64,000 bases of DNA. It comes from Clusia tigrina. Its lineage: Eukaryota; Arthropoda; Insecta; Diptera; Clusiidae. The position numbers were made by a program, and so were the translations under genes. A model generated the notes under the pieces. That model saw only the letters and a list, made by a program, of their open reading frames with translations, was not told where the DNA came from and did not search any database. Within the stretch, counting starts at the first letter, position 1. Every line of letters begins with the position of its first letter. Below, in pieces: positions 36,823-49,393 of the stretch. The stretch is taken from contig OV050033.1 in assembly GCA_920105625.2 (NCBI GenBank), positions 1,778,001 through 1,842,000 of the forward strand, written 5' to 3'.

Positions 36823-39035
36823 CACTAGTGCAGCACCAAATTGAAGTTGTTGAAGTCCCTGGTATCGGCACGTGACACCGTTTTGTGCCAGAATTGCTTT
36901 TTGGCAGGAGCGCTTTTCACTGTTTTCATGTGGCGCAGTAATTTTGGCGAGCATTTTGCAGCAGCAGACCTCGCTAAATTGTATTTAAGTTTAAGTTGCG
37001 TGCAGTTGCTCAAATGCACCACACCTCCTGCCTACTGCCTACTGCCTCCTGCTGAAGGAAGCGCCACATTCGAGTGAATAAAGCAAAGTGGTAAAGCGAA
37101 AAGCAATTCGCCTGCGGAATGGTAACAACTGCCGTCGAAATGCACAAACAACTTAAAACAGAAACTAAAAAAATTCATAAATTTTGGCCAAATCAAAAAC
37201 TATTTCCATACTCAAAAGCAGGCGAGGTGGGGTGGGGAGAACTCCACCCCGCTGCTGCTCTTTGAAAGACAAAAAACAAACAACTAAAATGCTGCGAGTA
37301 TCTAAAATGCATTTCGTGTCTTAAAATACGGCAAATGTGTGCGAGCGAATGAAAAGTGGCACGCAGCAACTGTGGTCGTTGCACGCCGGAGTTGTTGTTG
37401 TTGGCCGCACGAACGGCGCACTGATTGCAACAATGGCAGCAGATGTGCTGCAATTTAATTTGTTTTTAAATGAAATGAAATTGGTTTTCTGGGCAAGCTT
37501 CGGCTGGTTACGGCTACGTATGAGCGTCAGGAGGGCGGCAGGAGAGTCGAGGCAAAATGTACGAATGCGAACATAGTTCAGCTGGAAGTGACAGCCTCGA
37601 GCAAACTCAGTCCAGAGTTCACCGCTTTAATAAACCTGCGAATGCGGTTGTGTTTAACCCGGTAACTAATTGAAATTGCCGATCTTTAATGCTGCAAGAT
37701 TCCAGCGTTTGCAGTGCCAGCTGTTTCCCACAGTAGGACACTGGAAGTCCAAATTTTCTTTAGTACTACATTGTGGAGATGTTCCAAACTGATCTCGTGC
37801 TTAGATGCCGGGACACAAAGCACTTGATTTCTTTGTGCATTTAGCTTCGTGCGCTCAGCTAAAGACCCCAGTTCGCCTAATAGAATTCCAGAGGCTTCTG
37901 CAGGGTTGTCGTTTCACGATAACTTCCTCTGAGGTTAGCATATCTAATGTAAAAGTTGTGTGGAGAACTGCACCAAAGATGCCATTTGTGTAGTCCATTT
38001 GTATGTGATTTTATGACTGAACTTGACATTGTCGTTGATCGTCTTGAAAGCTGACCGTGGTCATAGTATCATTATTCCATTCTACACTCCAGAGTTCTTT
38101 ATCCTCTACTAGAAACTTCCAATTATTTATATTTGTAATCGTAAAAAGTGTCCTGGTTCTTATCACCAGGACGACAAAATCATAGTTATCGAATAGCACA
38201 TAATTCTGATAGAAAAAAGCGTATATTTCATAATTATCCTTCGTGTCGTGTTAGCGTTGCACCACCCACATTTCAACAATTCATGAACGCATGCCTTTCT
38301 GTTGTGTGCACACGGACACACGGGGCGTATACGTAATTCGATAGGAGTGCCATCACAATAAATTCCTCTCAACACTGCCAGCGGCAACTAACTGCGGCCC
38401 ATTTGACAGACCGCATTTGAATTAGCAGAGGCAATTTGCCCACATGACGGGGAATGTGTGGCTCCGCTGAGTAAGTTCCTGGACTATAAATTTCAATAAC
38501 GAAACCAAATGCTGGGAAAAATTCCTTAATTGTGATCTTATTTAGTTTGCGAGGTATGCAAAAATTGGAGCCTTACTGAGCAATCAAAGAGAACTCGAAT
38601 TTATTTCACTCCTCCCGTTTGAGAGTGCATGTTCTGCAGCACTAGGACCACGACCACATGCCAGTAATCCACTTCTTTGCAATGTGCGCTGCGCCATTCC
38701 CAGTGTACGCTCCGCAATAATGTTAAATTTCATGCCAACAGCGTAGAACAGGGTGCTCGTGCTCACGAGCCAAACGGGACAATGAGAATGGCCACGAGAC
38801 AGCTGCCCGGACACTGGGCACGCTTTGGAGTCTGCGAGTGTGCCCGCCATTAAATGCGTCCACTTGGGTTTATTAACAGTTCAAGCGGTAAGTGTCAGTT
38901 GCGCCATTGGGGCGCCCCGAGCACTCTTCGCCAGCGGGCACAAGGCACAAATAATAAATTAATTGAAATTTTATATGCCATACGTGCGGCGACTGCGGTT
39001 GCAAGTGCTTCTATGCACGAAATTGGTTTAGTGGC

Positions 39036-39060
39036 GGCAATGGCAATGGCAATGGCAATG
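39036..39060. repeat. GGCAAT hexamer repeat, four units
   Basis: Four consecutive GGCAAT units; further GGCAGGGCAG-like words follow to about 39100. Confidence 0.9.
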
Positions 39061-41507
39061 TGCCACGGGCAGAGGGCAGGGCAGGGGCAGTGGCAACGGC
39101 AAATATTAAAATACAATTTGGAGCAGAAAGTGGCACATACATGGGGTTAGGAATAAACTTTTATGGCCACATGCGCCATTTTACGAGTATGCCATCGATG
39201 ACCATTTGCGGTGTACTTGATTAATTAAATGGCAAACGGGCGCTCCTCTGCTGCAATCGGTAATAAATCCACATGGCTTAAGCAATGCGTGGCTGCTCCA
39301 GGCTGCCACGTTCCTCGAGCATCTTCTCGTATTCTAAGCTCAAGCTTGAATGCAAATTTCAGGCAAGTGTGTCCTGCGCTCGCAGTGTTCGAATTAATTT
39401 ACGAGTATATGCAAAACTGCAACCACATCCGCACACATTTCCATGGGTACGCAATTAAATCCAGCTGGAAATTTGGGCAGCGGTTAAGTGAAGAAATGTG
39501 TTCCAGCCACTCGACATGAGCGCAGGTGAGCGGCCTTTGTGAGCTTTAATCTAGACATCCTCGCATGAGGCAAATACGAGTCGCTCGCATTCAATTTCGA
39601 GTCTGCTCACATTTGCACCTGCAATTTTTACATTTTTCATTTTATGTGTGCTTAACTTGACAACTTTGGGCTGCGCTTTGTCTCCTGGAGACGTAGACGC
39701 GAGTGAAGCGAGGAGCGGGCGTATTTGTCGAAGCTGTGTCAAGAGGGAAGCTGTGTCAGAAAGTGACTTGCTGGCTTTTGCACATGTTGGAAGTGGGAGT
39801 AGAAAAGCCGATGGAGGTTCAGTTTACTTAACAGCATAAAGTTAGGCATTGAAGGATCACCTAAGAAGCGCCCACAATGACTGCCGCATCAAAGCAACTG
39901 AAGATGAATAGAAATAGTTCCTTGAACACTTTTAGTGTCAGCAATTTTAGTATTTTTTTTTCTTTCAAAACTTCCTTGTTGACCTGATTTCAAAATATTT
40001 TTATCACAGGGTTGGAAGAGATCGGAAGAGAGGTTCTTACTGAATGTCTAGAATGCCATCTTGGAAGGCACAGAAATATAGTTCTATCATTTTAACGGAT
40101 TGCATTAATGTTAGGCCAATGTCTTCAACGCCTAAAGTTATGGAGGAACATGTATCCTTGATTAAAATAATGTCCTGACAGGTCCAACGATTTCGCAGAC
40201 CCTTTACCGTTTGATCATTTTCGTTGTCACGAATATGGACGTGAAATAAAGTTCTATTGAGGTGTTTGGTTGGGAATTGATTAGTGTCGTTGTGGCCAAT
40301 TGGATCATCAGATGACCTGGATCCTACTAATACCTTTCGGGACTTAGTCCGTCAGTCATTTCTTATCCATACGAGTAGATGCATATTATTTCTGCTTCGA
40401 GTATTGAAGATTCACATTCAGGCCTGTGACTTTATACAAATTTACTTTGACTGCTGGGAATGCTATTCACTCGAGATTCGGCCCAGTGGGAGTTTGCGCC
40501 CACGGTATGTGCCGGTGTTCAACTTTCGCAGCAACATGAGGAACAAAACCATACGTTCAAAGCTCCATTAGAACACGCAAGCACTTGCGCTCCACTCTGA
40601 ATGCGTTCCCGTTTAGACCGATGCTTGCAGTACACCCAGAACGAAGCGTGGGTATGATGATGGCCTCTTCGTTCGAGTTGGCATGTGCTCTTACAATCCG
40701 GCTCGTGCAGACCGGTAAGACCCAACTACAAATGTGTTAACGATCTACTAAACTTTTGTTTAAATGTAAATATTTTTATGGCAATAAATGTTCCCAATAA
40801 ATAGATCCTTCTGTGCTTTAATAGCCAAGCGACATTCGTAGAGAGCTGCGCCATTGGAGGATATTCCAGCCACTCGACACGGCTAACAACAACTGAGGCT
40901 TTCATTTGCTGTCACAACGCTGCGAGTGCTAACCGAGAACTACTTCAACTAAACCGATTACGCGCAAGTTTTTCCAATTCGTTTTCTCGTGTCTGTCCAA
41001 GTGTCCTCTGAGCCCGTGCAATTTCGAAATTTCATTCACAGCCAGCGTATTTGCACGACTGTGGAGAACGACGAGTCAATAAATTGCGCTTGAAGGCATA
41101 AAAGAAGCGGAAGTACTCGTAAATAGCAAAACACTAAAACTTCCCACTGCGGACGGACACGCAATTCCGCAGAGTGCTCCACGACTCTGTACGCCACGCT
41201 CCACGCTTAACTTCCTCCATTGAAGCGCATTTGCTAATGACAAAGTCAAACAAAAGCGAATTGAAGTGCGGTGCTTGGTGTTTCAGTGTAGCTGGAGAGC
41301 GTGTGCTGACTGGAATAAAGTGGGGAGTCGCGGCGGAGGAGCAGTGGCAGCGTGTACAAAGTGGGCCAAGCCGCTTACTTTCCATTGTCCTCAAGCCGCG
41401 TACTCTGGCAGCTGAAGCTGTGTGCAAAGTAAAAGTGTAACAAAGCACGCACGCATGCGAAGTGCGGAGCAGCAAGTGTCGAAATCATGTTAATTGCTTG
41501 CTACCAT

Positions 41508-41553
41508 AACAACAACAACCAACAACAACAACAACAACAACAACAGCAGCAGC
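41508..41553. repeat. CAA/CAG trinucleotide (opa-like) repeat
   Basis: A run of CAA with one interruption, ending in CAGCAGCAG. No flanking open frame with coding character supports a polyglutamine protein. Confidence 0.95.
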
Positions 41554-43826
41554 TCTTAAAGCATTCGCAATTTTTCCGCAAGGAAGCAAATTAAAAGAGC
41601 CAGCAATGCGGAAGTGCGGGTTGTGAGGCCGGCTCTTGCTGCACTAGATGCGCCTCGCTTTGTAGTCTGTTGCTGTTGACACACATTCGAGTTATCTTTA
41701 GCATTGGCAATTGTTCGAGGCGAGCCTTCGCGTATTGAAAGTTCGTCCTGAAACAGAGGCATGCATCTATGAAGATCACCCTACAGTGAAGGCACTGCCG
41801 TGGGGTCTAATGTACTCGCCATCTGTAAGAAATATGAAACCTTACTCCAGTTTATGTGTGGTAGCCAACTATTGGAATAATCATACAATAATCTTATGGA
41901 AAAACCACAGCATTTCCACATTTGTGGGGTTGTGGTGATGGTAGTAAAAGTCCATTACCGGGCGTTGACTGTACACCCATCTGTTTGAGGAGGGTCTATG
42001 AATCACTTCGTACTCTCCAATACCTTGGATAGCTGAGTCACTTCTCTGCTAATGTGGTGCCTTATATGGTGCGTGTAGAGATCGATTGTCAGGAATTACT
42101 GCAGTTATAGATGATTCCTTCAAAACAATGTGTCTTAGCTTTCTATGATAGAGCAATTCTCCGAGTTCTAGAGCATCGCTTGCTTCCGAAATATTGCCTT
42201 CAATCCAATCTGGATTTATCGTCTCTCATATTAACTACTCTACTCTAACTCTTGAACCATGGGCCTGCTGCTATCTTAGTATTTATTACCTATATAACCG
42301 TGATCTGCGAAAGTGCTTTGGAATCACCTGAGCACATTGGAATGCAGGCATTTATTATACCCCATGAAGAGAGGGAGTGAACATTATGAATCCATCAGTT
42401 TTGGCTGATTTCTCGAACTCCTTTTCATATAGCCAAGAATTGTTTCTTACCCATCCATCCAGATGATAAAAAATCCTGATTATTGTCCACTACTCACACC
42501 ACTGAATCATATTATAGGAAATATTGTTACATAAATCAGTTTTGCTAATGATTCGACCACTGGATTGTGCGTCAAGTAATTCAAACCCCTTGTTTGATCA
42601 CTTATAACTATATTAAAGTAGTTTAATCGCGTTTGTATCGAGATTTATAACTCCTTCAAAACATCGATTGTTCCCGATCAGCCACAGGCTTTAACTCGAC
42701 TTGGAAACATGCCCCATTATTCTGTAATTGAGCATATCTGACAATACGAGTAGACGAGTTTCTGTACTGACTGAGTAAGCAGTCCACTTGTGCGTGGCCA
42801 TTTCCTATTGGGTGCATTCCCACTCCCACTTTTGATGTTGACCAGAAACCACAGCAATTGGGAAAGAATGCCATCTTATGAGGAGCTTCTCTGCACCGAG
42901 ACTGATACAAAGGCACACAAACTGGACTGGACCATTGATGCACTGCTCCAGTGTAGCGCTCTTAGTATTCGCATGGCGACCCGCTATGCATGGACAACAA
43001 ACCCCATTTCACCGCCTGCTTTGCTGTTTGTTCCGTTGCGGAATTTACATCTTTGACCTGGATTTGTGCCGGTCATTCGTCCACAGTGTGCGTCCACAGT
43101 TTTCTGGCAGCGGCATTGTTTATTTTTGATGTATTTTTTGGGATTTGCGGCGGTTGCATAAATTTGCGGCTGGGAAATGGCCCGCAACGGCACAAAGCAA
43201 ATCTGTTTGTGGAAATGCTCGAATATGGAAAATGTGGAATTCAAAAATTTGCCAATAAATTTTCTTATTACAAAATGCCCGAAAAGTGCTCCCTTTGAAA
43301 AGTGGGTGAGAAAACTCCTTTGAATCCTGGAGTATCTGACAGGATCGGTTTCTACTGTTCCGCCATATGAGATTTGCTTGCGACATTCTTTAAAGAAATG
43401 TTTGAATTCTGCGGTTTTAAGGGCATATCGAATCACTGCCGTGGCAAACACACTATTGAGGGTATAGTAGGACTATTTTGGAGTAATAGAAGAAATTTTC
43501 TCCAATTGCATTTAATTTAATCCCAGTTACACAGCCACCGGACTGAGCCATAGTCGCGTAATCATGTAACTGGTTAATAAGACCAAACTGCAAATAATTC
43601 CAGGCATGGCGCATTAAAGGCAACCAAGTTACCCGCAAGAGGAATGAGATAGAGTTCAGTGAGACACATTCATAAATTTGCTTATGGCCAACTGTGTGAC
43701 GGTGTTCATCAAACCGCAAGAACAGGCTCTGTTCTCAAAACTGCAAGTAAAGATATTTCAAAGTAACCGCCTCAATCGATTGGAGAGCAGTGCTAAAAAC
43801 TGGAAAAAAGAGAAGAGCATTCACCC

Positions 43827-44171
43827 ATGTGCGAACGCCGAAATGTACTTTTAAGCTTCCAGCATACATGGTATTGCCCCACAGAAGGCACAAAAGATGT
43901 GAACGACGTGAAAGCTGAAGTGCATTCAAGCAAGAATTACGAAAGCGGCAGCAACGAAGCCACAACTAGCAAGTCGAAGATGGTGATAGTCGGTTCTGTA
44001 GGACAGAAATGCACTGCAAGCCGCAACAGAGGTGTGCCTGCGTATGACGAGGAAGGCCCAACTGGAACACTCAATCTGAGTTCTGATAATATGGGCAATG
44101 TTCTAAATTCTAAATCACGATGGTATGGGCGTGTGAACCAGAAGAGCTGGGATCCGCTGGTACCACATTGA
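43827..44171 (+). other. Unrecognised hydrophilic open frame
   Basis: The C-terminal 90 codons read as an acidic/polar, protein-like sequence (for example KAEVHSSKNYESGSNEATTS) with no low-complexity bias, ending TGA at 44171, 45 bases before the AAGTAC tract. An acceptor-like GCCCCACAG lies near its 5' end, so a spliced exon is conceivable. No start with good context, no known domain. Confidence 0.17.
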
Positions 44172-44215
44172 ATACCTTCCCATCCAAATGAACTTCCCAC
44201 AAAATTAGTGGGAGT

Positions 44216-45250
44216 CCAAGAACAATTTGAATTGCAAAATTTAAGTACAATACAAATACAAATATAAACACAAATACAAATATAATTACAAGTACCTACA
44301 TATGTAAGAACCAATGCATTAATAAGTACTATGTAACGAGGAGAAATACAATTATAAGCACAAATACCGCTATGAGTGCAAGTACAATAAAACAAATTTA
44401 AGTACAATTACAATTTGAAGTAGGAGTACATGTATAAGTGCATATAAATACCAATAGAACTTTAAGTACAAGTACTTATAAATACAATTTTAATTACAAA
44501 TATAATTGTAAGTAGAAGTACTTCTAAATACAACTTTAGTTATCAATACAACTTTAATTATAAGTATAATTGTAAGTACAAGTACTTATAAATACAACTT
44601 TAATTACTTAAGCAAAATTACTTATAACTACAACTATAATTACAAATACAACTTTAATTATCAATACAACTTTAATTATAAGTATAATTGTAAGTACAAG
44701 TACTTATAAATACAACTTTAATTACTTAAGCAAAATTACTTATAACTACAACTATAATTACAAAAAGAACTTTAAGTACAAATACTTATAAATAAACTTC
44801 AATTCCAAATATAACTAAGTACAAGTACTTCCAAATACAACTTTAGTTACTAATAGGAGTTTAAGTACAAGTACTTATAAATACAACTTTAATTACAAAT
44901 ACAATTGTAAGTACAAGTACTTATAAATATAACTTTATTTACTTTAATTACAAGTACTTATAAATGCAACTTTAATTACAAATAGTATTTTAACTTCAAG
45001 TGCTTAGAAATACAACTTGAAGTAAAAATCCTACTAAAAGTATAAATACAAAATTAAGTACAAGTACAAAAGTAAATGCTATTGGAAGAGCAATTCATGC
45101 AATTACGTGTGATGAATTGCTTTTGCTAACCCAAGTACAATTATAAGTAAAAGTGTTTGGTTGAGTCCAGTGGAGGAGTAAGTCCTAGAAAAGGTACAAG
45201 TTCAAACATGAGTACCAAGTACAAGTTGAAGTACAAGTACAAAAGTAAGC
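44216..45250. repeat. About 1 kb of degenerate AAGTACAA / AAATACAA tract with nested duplication
   Basis: The plus strand is built of short variants of AAGTACAA, AAATACAA, AAGTACTTATAAATACAAC and TTTAATTAC, and is very poor in G and C. The palindrome AAGTACTT recurs many times. A stretch of about 105 bases from 44541 is repeated exactly from 44659, a 118-bp offset. The tract thins out past 45060, with interruptions near 45080 and 45150-45200. Shadow frames in it are meaningless. Confidence 0.9.
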
Positions 45251-47790
45251 AGAGCATAACCAGAAGAACGAGTATATGAAACCCCCGCCCCTAAAGTCTG
45301 GCAAACATGCACGCAAAAAGCTTGTCATCCTTTTGGAGCACTCGCAGGGACGCGCGCACAGGAAAGTAGCAAAGTTGGCGTAATCTTGCAGCCTGCATCA
45401 GCGTCATACTTGCACGAGCACAGCAGTGATGCGTAAACGACATTTTATTGGAAATATTGCAAGAAGCTGCAGCGAACAAGTGCGGCAGCGGAACATTGCA
45501 TTGCGTCCGTCAGCGCAAGAAAAAGCACAGAAATTCTTCAGACGAAAATAGCAAAAATGTTATCCTTTTTCTACAAAAGAGAAATGATTTTGCCGTGTTT
45601 TTGGTCATAACAGCAGGAGTGCACATAAGCAGCTTATAAAAGTTGACAAGTGCAGAATGTGCTCCCGTTAAGAAGTTTTCCCCGGAACCGTTGTTCTACG
45701 TTGCTCGTATTTTTCTACCACTTTGCTTCAATAATTTCTCAAAGCAGAATTCTCGTTTTTTTCGTTTTTTTTGGGAATATTTTCATAAGTCGCCAGGAGG
45801 ACGTATCTACAAAATTGGCAGATATAGTTGCAATGCATTTAAAGTGCGCAGTTGCATATTAAAAGTGGGGGGAAAAGTGAGAGAAGAAGCCCTCTCTTTC
45901 TCTCTCTTCAGCACTGACTCACTCCAATAATTTATGCCTTCGAATGTTCACAATAGCGCGTAGCTCAGTTGTAGCCGCAGACAGTGTTTAAGTGACTGCT
46001 TTAGAGTAAGGTTAGGAGTATGAGGGGCATGGCAGGTCAACAAACATAGCACAAGATTCCAATAAGTATCTCGTTTTAACTATCCTCACATACCCATTTC
46101 AAGAGACTTTGAATGCTATTTTGCATGCCTATTGTTGTGATCCAATACCTAGGGATGCAGATGCCTTTTATTTGGGAATTGTGGGTTTCCAGTTACATAT
46201 ATCAGAGCGACTCACTGAAGCTCCCTTTCCCTGCAATACTTGTAGTGTGGTGTTAGGTGCCTACTTACAAAGTGTGTGCTCCAATCTGACTTCGTATACT
46301 TGAATCCGTCTTTATACGAATATGCAGTTCCCAGTTCCTTCAAGTGATAAGTGAAAGGCAGTGTCCAGTAAGCACCTCCTTCAAAAATAGTTGTTCTTCT
46401 CTACAGAACTCTGTGACTCTAATTTATCTCAGGCCCTATTGGCTGACTCAGTGTGAAGATGAATTTTTTATTCCACCATTTCGGAAACACAGTCTGAACA
46501 AACAGGATGAACCCTACAAGGGCTCCAAAGCCCATAAATATGTGAAGAACATATCTTTAGCTTGACTTTGTGACTTGTTATTTTGCACCAGTCGAGAACT
46601 TCGTGTTTTCGGACAGAGTTTATACCGATTTAACCACTGCCTAAGATCTATTAAGGCTGCCTGTCTGTCGGTTAGGCGATGGCCCTGTGTATGTACACAA
46701 GTGGATGGGTTGGGTGTCAGGGAGTGCGGCCGATGTAAAGTTGAATTTGTAATTCTACCATTGTAGCCACAAATACCCGTAAGTCTTCCATGAATAATTG
46801 GGTTTCCAGCTATTCATATATCCACGACCTCAGGATCCCGTACTATTCTCATTGTAGAAATTGTGTCGGGATTTCTTTAAAACAAATGTTTCATTGCATG
46901 ATTCGCATGTCTTTGCTAACTTACCTCCACTCGTACTCGTGCAAAAGTTGTCGTTTAGAAGCTGCCTACCTCAGAGCATCCCTTCCCAAGTGGCTTCCTG
47001 AAACTTAACAAAATATTTGCTTGTTTCTTTTCGAATAAATTCATAAATCATATTTGAAAAATACTCAAATTTAGTTGCCTTGCTGGCTCATGAGCTCACA
47101 TTACCACACACGCCCGCACAAATCCGTACACGTTTGTGGGAGTGGGTGGGAGTATGTGGGAGCAGGACACACCCACGCTGACGTATGAATGCCAATATTC
47201 CCCTGCCAGACAACCGCACATGCAAGAATGGAAAACTGCTGACAAGAGTTGCCAATAGCACCACTTCTTCTCCCCAGGATAGCGATAGAAAAATTTGTCA
47301 CTGTAGCAACATAACGAGGCACATCCATTAAAGGCAGCACAGAAATTCATTTTTTCCTTATAATTGGGCATGATCTCATAAGAGGAGTGCAAAACGGAAT
47401 GCGAGTATATAAAATTCAGGAGAAGCACTGATAACACGCAGAAAGAAGGGAGAAGCAGAGGGAAGCCCTGTGGAGCCCTTTACGTCTGACATTTGAAGAG
47501 CTGTTGAGGAGACACCGCATGAGACTAACTAAGAAGGGCAAAGCAGGGGCACTCACAACACGGATTTACACGGTTCAGATACGTGGTGCAGGTTATGTTC
47601 TGGAATTACGAGACCAGCACAAGCACGAGTTCCCCCACTGGAGGAAGGACGCTTTCATTTGCGGTACTTAGATCAGATATAAATGAAGTGCTAGACAGGG
47701 GCGGCTTTAAAGCTGCATCTGGCTGGGTGCATTAATCAACTCCCTATAAACTGAGAGATGCTCGGTCAAGTCACTGCGTGGTAGAAGAGA
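45251..47790. other. Non-coding stretch
   Basis: No gene recognised. Pyrimidine-rich TCTCTTTCTCTCTCTTC-like sequence at 45890-45910; otherwise plain. Confidence 0.5.
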
Positions 47791-48060
47791 CAGTGGTCCC
47801 TATGAGTCACAGTGGTCGCTATGAGTCACAGTGGTCCCTATGAGTCACAGTGGTCCCTATGAGTCACAGTGGTCGCTATGAGTCACAGTAGTCCCTATGA
47901 GTCACAGTGGTCCCTATGAGTCACAGTGGTCCCTATGAGTCACAGTGGTCGCTATGAGTCACAGTAGTCCCTATGAGTCACAGTGGTCCCTATGAGTCAC
48001 AGTGGTCGCTATGAGTCACAGTGGTCCCTATGAGTCACAGTGGTCGCTATGAGTCACAGT
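47791..48060. repeat. 19-bp tandem repeat, 14 units, each with an AP-1 heptamer
   Basis: The unit is AGTGGTCCCTATGAGTCAC. Fourteen units follow each other without indels from 47792, differing only at two positions (CCCT or CGCT, and AGTGG or AGTAG). Ordered by variant they read C G C C G A C C G A C G C G, so a four-unit 76-bp block has been duplicated. Every unit contains TGAGTCA, the consensus for Jun/Fos (AP-1) dimers. The array is certain; a regulatory role is inference. Confidence 0.95.
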
Positions 48061-49188
48061 GTCACTCTCCTTAAGCAAGTGGCACACGAGACTACAGATG
48101 GATTCGATGCACAAACTGCAGCTTCACATCTGGAAGCTCTTTCCTGAGGTGGCAGTGGCCACGTCGTCTGCACGGCCCCTGTCTAGAGACATTTTTCAAC
48201 TTGCACCACTGTGGACCGCTTCCGGTTGTGCTTTCCCACAAATTGAACCAATATAGCGCCGCAACAGCATCCGAGCAAATTTGCCCACGCGTCCCTACGC
48301 CGTTGCTGTTGATGGCGCCATAAAGTAAGCACGGCTCTGGCAGTGCCTGCTCGGACTGCTCTGCTGCGTGTGCCACTTTTATGCGAAATAACATTTTTGC
48401 ATATTTAATACCCCGTAATTGCATGCAAATCCTTTGCGCTGCGCACTGCCAGTGACAGTGCCAGAGCCACTGCTGTGCCGTGCGGTGCAGTGCGGTGCGG
48501 TGCGGTGCATGCGTGCGTTGCAATGCATCATTATGATGCAATTGTTCGCAGCAGGACCGTTGTGTGCGTATGTGACACCCAAACGTCACGTGGCTCCTGC
48601 TGCCGGTGTCACGTTTGACTGGACATGGCAATGCGGCTGAGTCGTGTGCGCCCGCATGCTGGTGTCTGGCTACGCATAAGTATGGCAGCGCGTCTGTCCG
48701 TCCTGGACACTTTCGAGTGCACAATTTTGCGGTTTAGTAAAACCGAATTATGTGCGCTGTGTTATGAAGGCGTGTCACGTTTAATTGAGTTTGTGGTCGG
48801 CCATTTAAATTTTCTTCGTTTATTGCGGTTTTTCTGCTTTTTGCCTGCTCGTGTCTTGTGGCTGGTCACGAGTTTGATGGCTCTCAATAATGACACATAA
48901 TTATGGGCACTTTAACCGTGCTGATTGCGAAACCGCCGTCGACTGCTAATGACGGACAATCAAAATAAATACGAGTCTATTCTAATATATCAGAATGGAG
49001 GCTTACCACGTCACATAATATGGCTGGAAGGTGTCTATTTTCATTTCAGCTCCTTACGGAACCAGCTTAACTTCGCTTCACATGTTGCATTGGCAAACGC
49101 CCCGTTGTACAACACATTTGACTGCAATATTGCCAACGAAATTTGTTTCCTTATGAAGCAAGGAATCGTCATTTTAGCTACCAAAGCA
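48061..49188. other. Non-coding, GC-rich stretch
   Basis: A 210-codon minus frame (48092-48724) is produced by GTGCG/TGCCAG-rich sequence, overlaps open frames on the plus strand and has no recognisable domain. No gene called. Confidence 0.55.
48477..48516. repeat. GTGCG pentamer repeat
   Basis: Repeated TGCGG/TGCAG words, passing into GCATGCGTGCG. It creates long stop-free frames on the minus strand. Confidence 0.85.
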
Positions 49189-49393
49189 CGGACATTATTA
49201 TTATTATACCTTGCACCATAATTAACTATGTCTGCAAGGGGTTGGGGGTATGAGCACCAACTACTGAGGCCTTCGACTCGAAGAGAAAATATTGTTTAGA
49301 AAGAAATATTTTTGAGACCAAGCTCGGGCAGGATTAGAATCTACGACCTTCTGAGTGAGAATCTAGCGTGCTTATCACTAGACCACAGAGGGC
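49189..49393 (-). mobile_element. Possible tRNA-Glu-derived SINE remnant
   Basis: On the minus strand, 49393-49319 resembles tRNA-Glu(CTC). There is an A-box-like TGGTCTAGTGATAAGCAC, an anticodon loop TTCTCAC with anticodon CTC followed by TCAGAAGG, and a B-box-like AGATTCTAATCC two positions away from consensus. The acceptor ends do not pair and the D and T stems are imperfect, so it is not a functional tRNA. It runs on for about 110 unrelated bases and ends in an ATAATAATAATAAT tail (plus 49194-49208), the layout of a tRNA-derived SINE. No second copy and no clear target-site duplication are visible here. Confidence 0.4.

Larger units (their letters stand above)
31791..39035. other. Non-coding stretch
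   Basis: No gene recognised. GC-richer blocks at about 31790-32230, 33990-34700 and 36830-37680; plain sequence between. An E-box CACGTG lies at 36870-36875, and a GTGACTG triplet repeat at 34083-34104. Confidence 0.5.
39061..44215. other. Non-coding stretch
   Basis: Regulatory-looking to about 41700 (AATTAATT, GC-rich patches, CAA run), then plain sequence. The 155-codon minus frame at 42984-43451 is AT-driven and unconvincing. Confidence 0.5.

Noticed and set aside
41508..41553. CAA/CAG run as a polyglutamine-coding exon
   Set aside because: No coding-type open frame extends from either side.
42984..43451. 155-codon minus-strand frame
   Set aside because: No domain, several other frames open across it, and the sequence reads as ordinary fly non-coding DNA with AAATTT-type words.
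47791..48060. 19-bp array as a CRISPR array
   Set aside because: Repeats are contiguous with no unique spacers and the genome is eukaryotic.
48092..48724. 210-codon minus-strand frame
   Set aside because: Produced by GC-rich GTGCG and related repeats; overlapping plus-strand frames are also open, the product is His/Cys/Arg-rich low complexity, and no domain is visible.
49319..49393. Functional tRNA-Glu(CTC) gene
   Set aside because: Acceptor ends do not pair, the T loop departs from TTCGANTC and stems are broken.
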